Shown here one piece after another: positions 63,608-64,000 of a stretch of DNA of 64,000 bases. The position numbers and the translations under genes were made by a program. How positions within the stretch are numbered: position 1 is the first letter of the stretch; every line of letters starts with the position of its first letter. The notes under the pieces are model-generated. The model was not told the DNA's origin. It saw nothing but the letters and a program-made list of their open reading frames with translations, and ran no database searches. Where the stretch lies: contig JADJBC010000016.1 in assembly GCA_016703945.1 (NCBI GenBank), positions 89,379 to 153,378 on the forward strand, read 5' to 3'. The stretch is from Candidatus Aalborgicola danicus (GTDB taxonomy: Bacteria > Pseudomonadota > Gammaproteobacteria > Burkholderiales > Burkholderiaceae_C).

Positions 63608-64000
63608 ATGACCCTATTTCCGTGCCTGGGCTGCAACCCATGCTGGCAGCGCGCTGGAGCGGCTGGACTATGACCCCGGCGTGTTGCACCCAGAAGATGG
63701 AAATTGCCGTGGAGTACCGCGGCGTCTGCCACTCGACCTGGCCATGGTGGACAGCGAAATGGTTCCCCGCCACCTACCCGCTGGTGCCGGGCCACGATGA
63801 TCGGCTACGGTGGTCGCCCTGGGTGACCAAATCAAGGGCCGCAGCATTGGCGATCCGGTGGGCTCTGAGGTGGCATAGCAAAAGCCGCCGTCACTGCAAC
63901 CTTTGTATGCTGTGAGCGGAATCCGTGGAACAAACGCCAGCCCACCATCGTCGGCCGCCACGGCGGTTTTGCTGACATGGTGCGTGCGCACCGGAGCTGG
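63608..64000 (+). pseudogene. Zinc-dependent alcohol dehydrogenase (YahK/AdhA type), broken and cut by the window edge
   Basis: ATG 63608 follows AGAGGA. Fragments in shifting frames read LERLDYDPGVLHPED, VEYRGVCHS (zinc cysteine), FPATYPLVPGH, VVALGDQIKGRSIGDPVG, and near the edge PTIVGRHGGFADMVRAH. These are the ordered motifs of YahK-like NADP-dependent aldehyde/alcohol dehydrogenases. Several single-base shifts occur within 390 bases, like the neighbouring synthase. Confidence 0.7.

Overview
The window looks like the chromosome of a betaproteobacterium of the Comamonadaceae (Rhodoferax/Polaromonas-like). The evidence is the overall protein resemblance, the high-GC codon use of the housekeeping genes, an anaerobic NarX-NarL/Fnr respiratory theme, and a short dispersed repeat of a kind I associate with that group. 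The taxonomic call is an inference from the sequence alone.

Layout. (1) 1-2.1 kb: two related FAD-dependent oxidoreductases in convergent orientation around a MoaD/ThiS-like carrier and a small unknown gene. (2) 2.3-8.7 kb: a sulfur-redox cluster. A minus-strand operon (octaheme tetrathionate-reductase-type cytochrome, cytochrome b, cytochrome c, triple rhodanese, DsrE-like protein) diverges from a plus-strand operon (two YeeE/YedE sulfur transporter halves, AhpD-like protein, rhodanese) across a perfect FNR-type box. (3) 8.7-12.3 kb: a ModE-like regulator divergent from a tungstate ABC transporter (tupBCA). Together with the MoaD-like protein this hints at tungsten enzyme use. (4) 12.3-21.3 kb: lipocalin, thioesterase, hydroxyisobutyrate-dehydrogenase relative, two decayed small genes, DUF3597, AI-2E-type permease, smr-radC, slpA-ispH, serS and tRNA-Ser(CGA). 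(5) 21.4-24.9 kb: a NarX-type kinase interrupted by one stop codon, a NarL-type regulator and a Crp/Fnr regulator with a leader rich in inverted repeats. (6) 24.9-44.8 kb: housekeeping minus-strand genes (FKBP, trpS, M50 protease, YciO, PHP, pseudouridine synthase, 5'-nucleotidase), a peptide ABC transporter with duplicated binding proteins, PepF, an acyl-CoA ligase, GNAT, L,D-transpeptidase and M23 peptidase.

(7) 44.8-62.3 kb is an accessory island. It opens with 400-bp tandem repeats carrying 26-bp-arm hairpins. It then holds an FtsZ-like GTPase, a double AAA+ ATPase, a frameshifted DUF2779 protein, a WYL regulator, two HNH endonucleases separated by a WYL pseudogene, a second FtsZ-like protein translationally coupled to a DnaA-like ATPase that has no DNA-binding domain, a NERD-helicase, and a four-gene operon with a DEDDh exonuclease. 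Five copies of one inverted repeat, RCGACA-N5-TGTCGC followed by TT, lie in front of the transcription units and bind the island into what looks like a single regulon. I consider this the candidate undescribed system.

(8) 62.3-64.0 kb: a beta-ketoacyl-ACP synthase III relative and a zinc alcohol dehydrogenase, both broken by many single-base changes. Several other genes in the window carry isolated one-base frameshifts, some in homopolymers. Sequence error therefore has to be excluded before any of them is called a genuine pseudogene.
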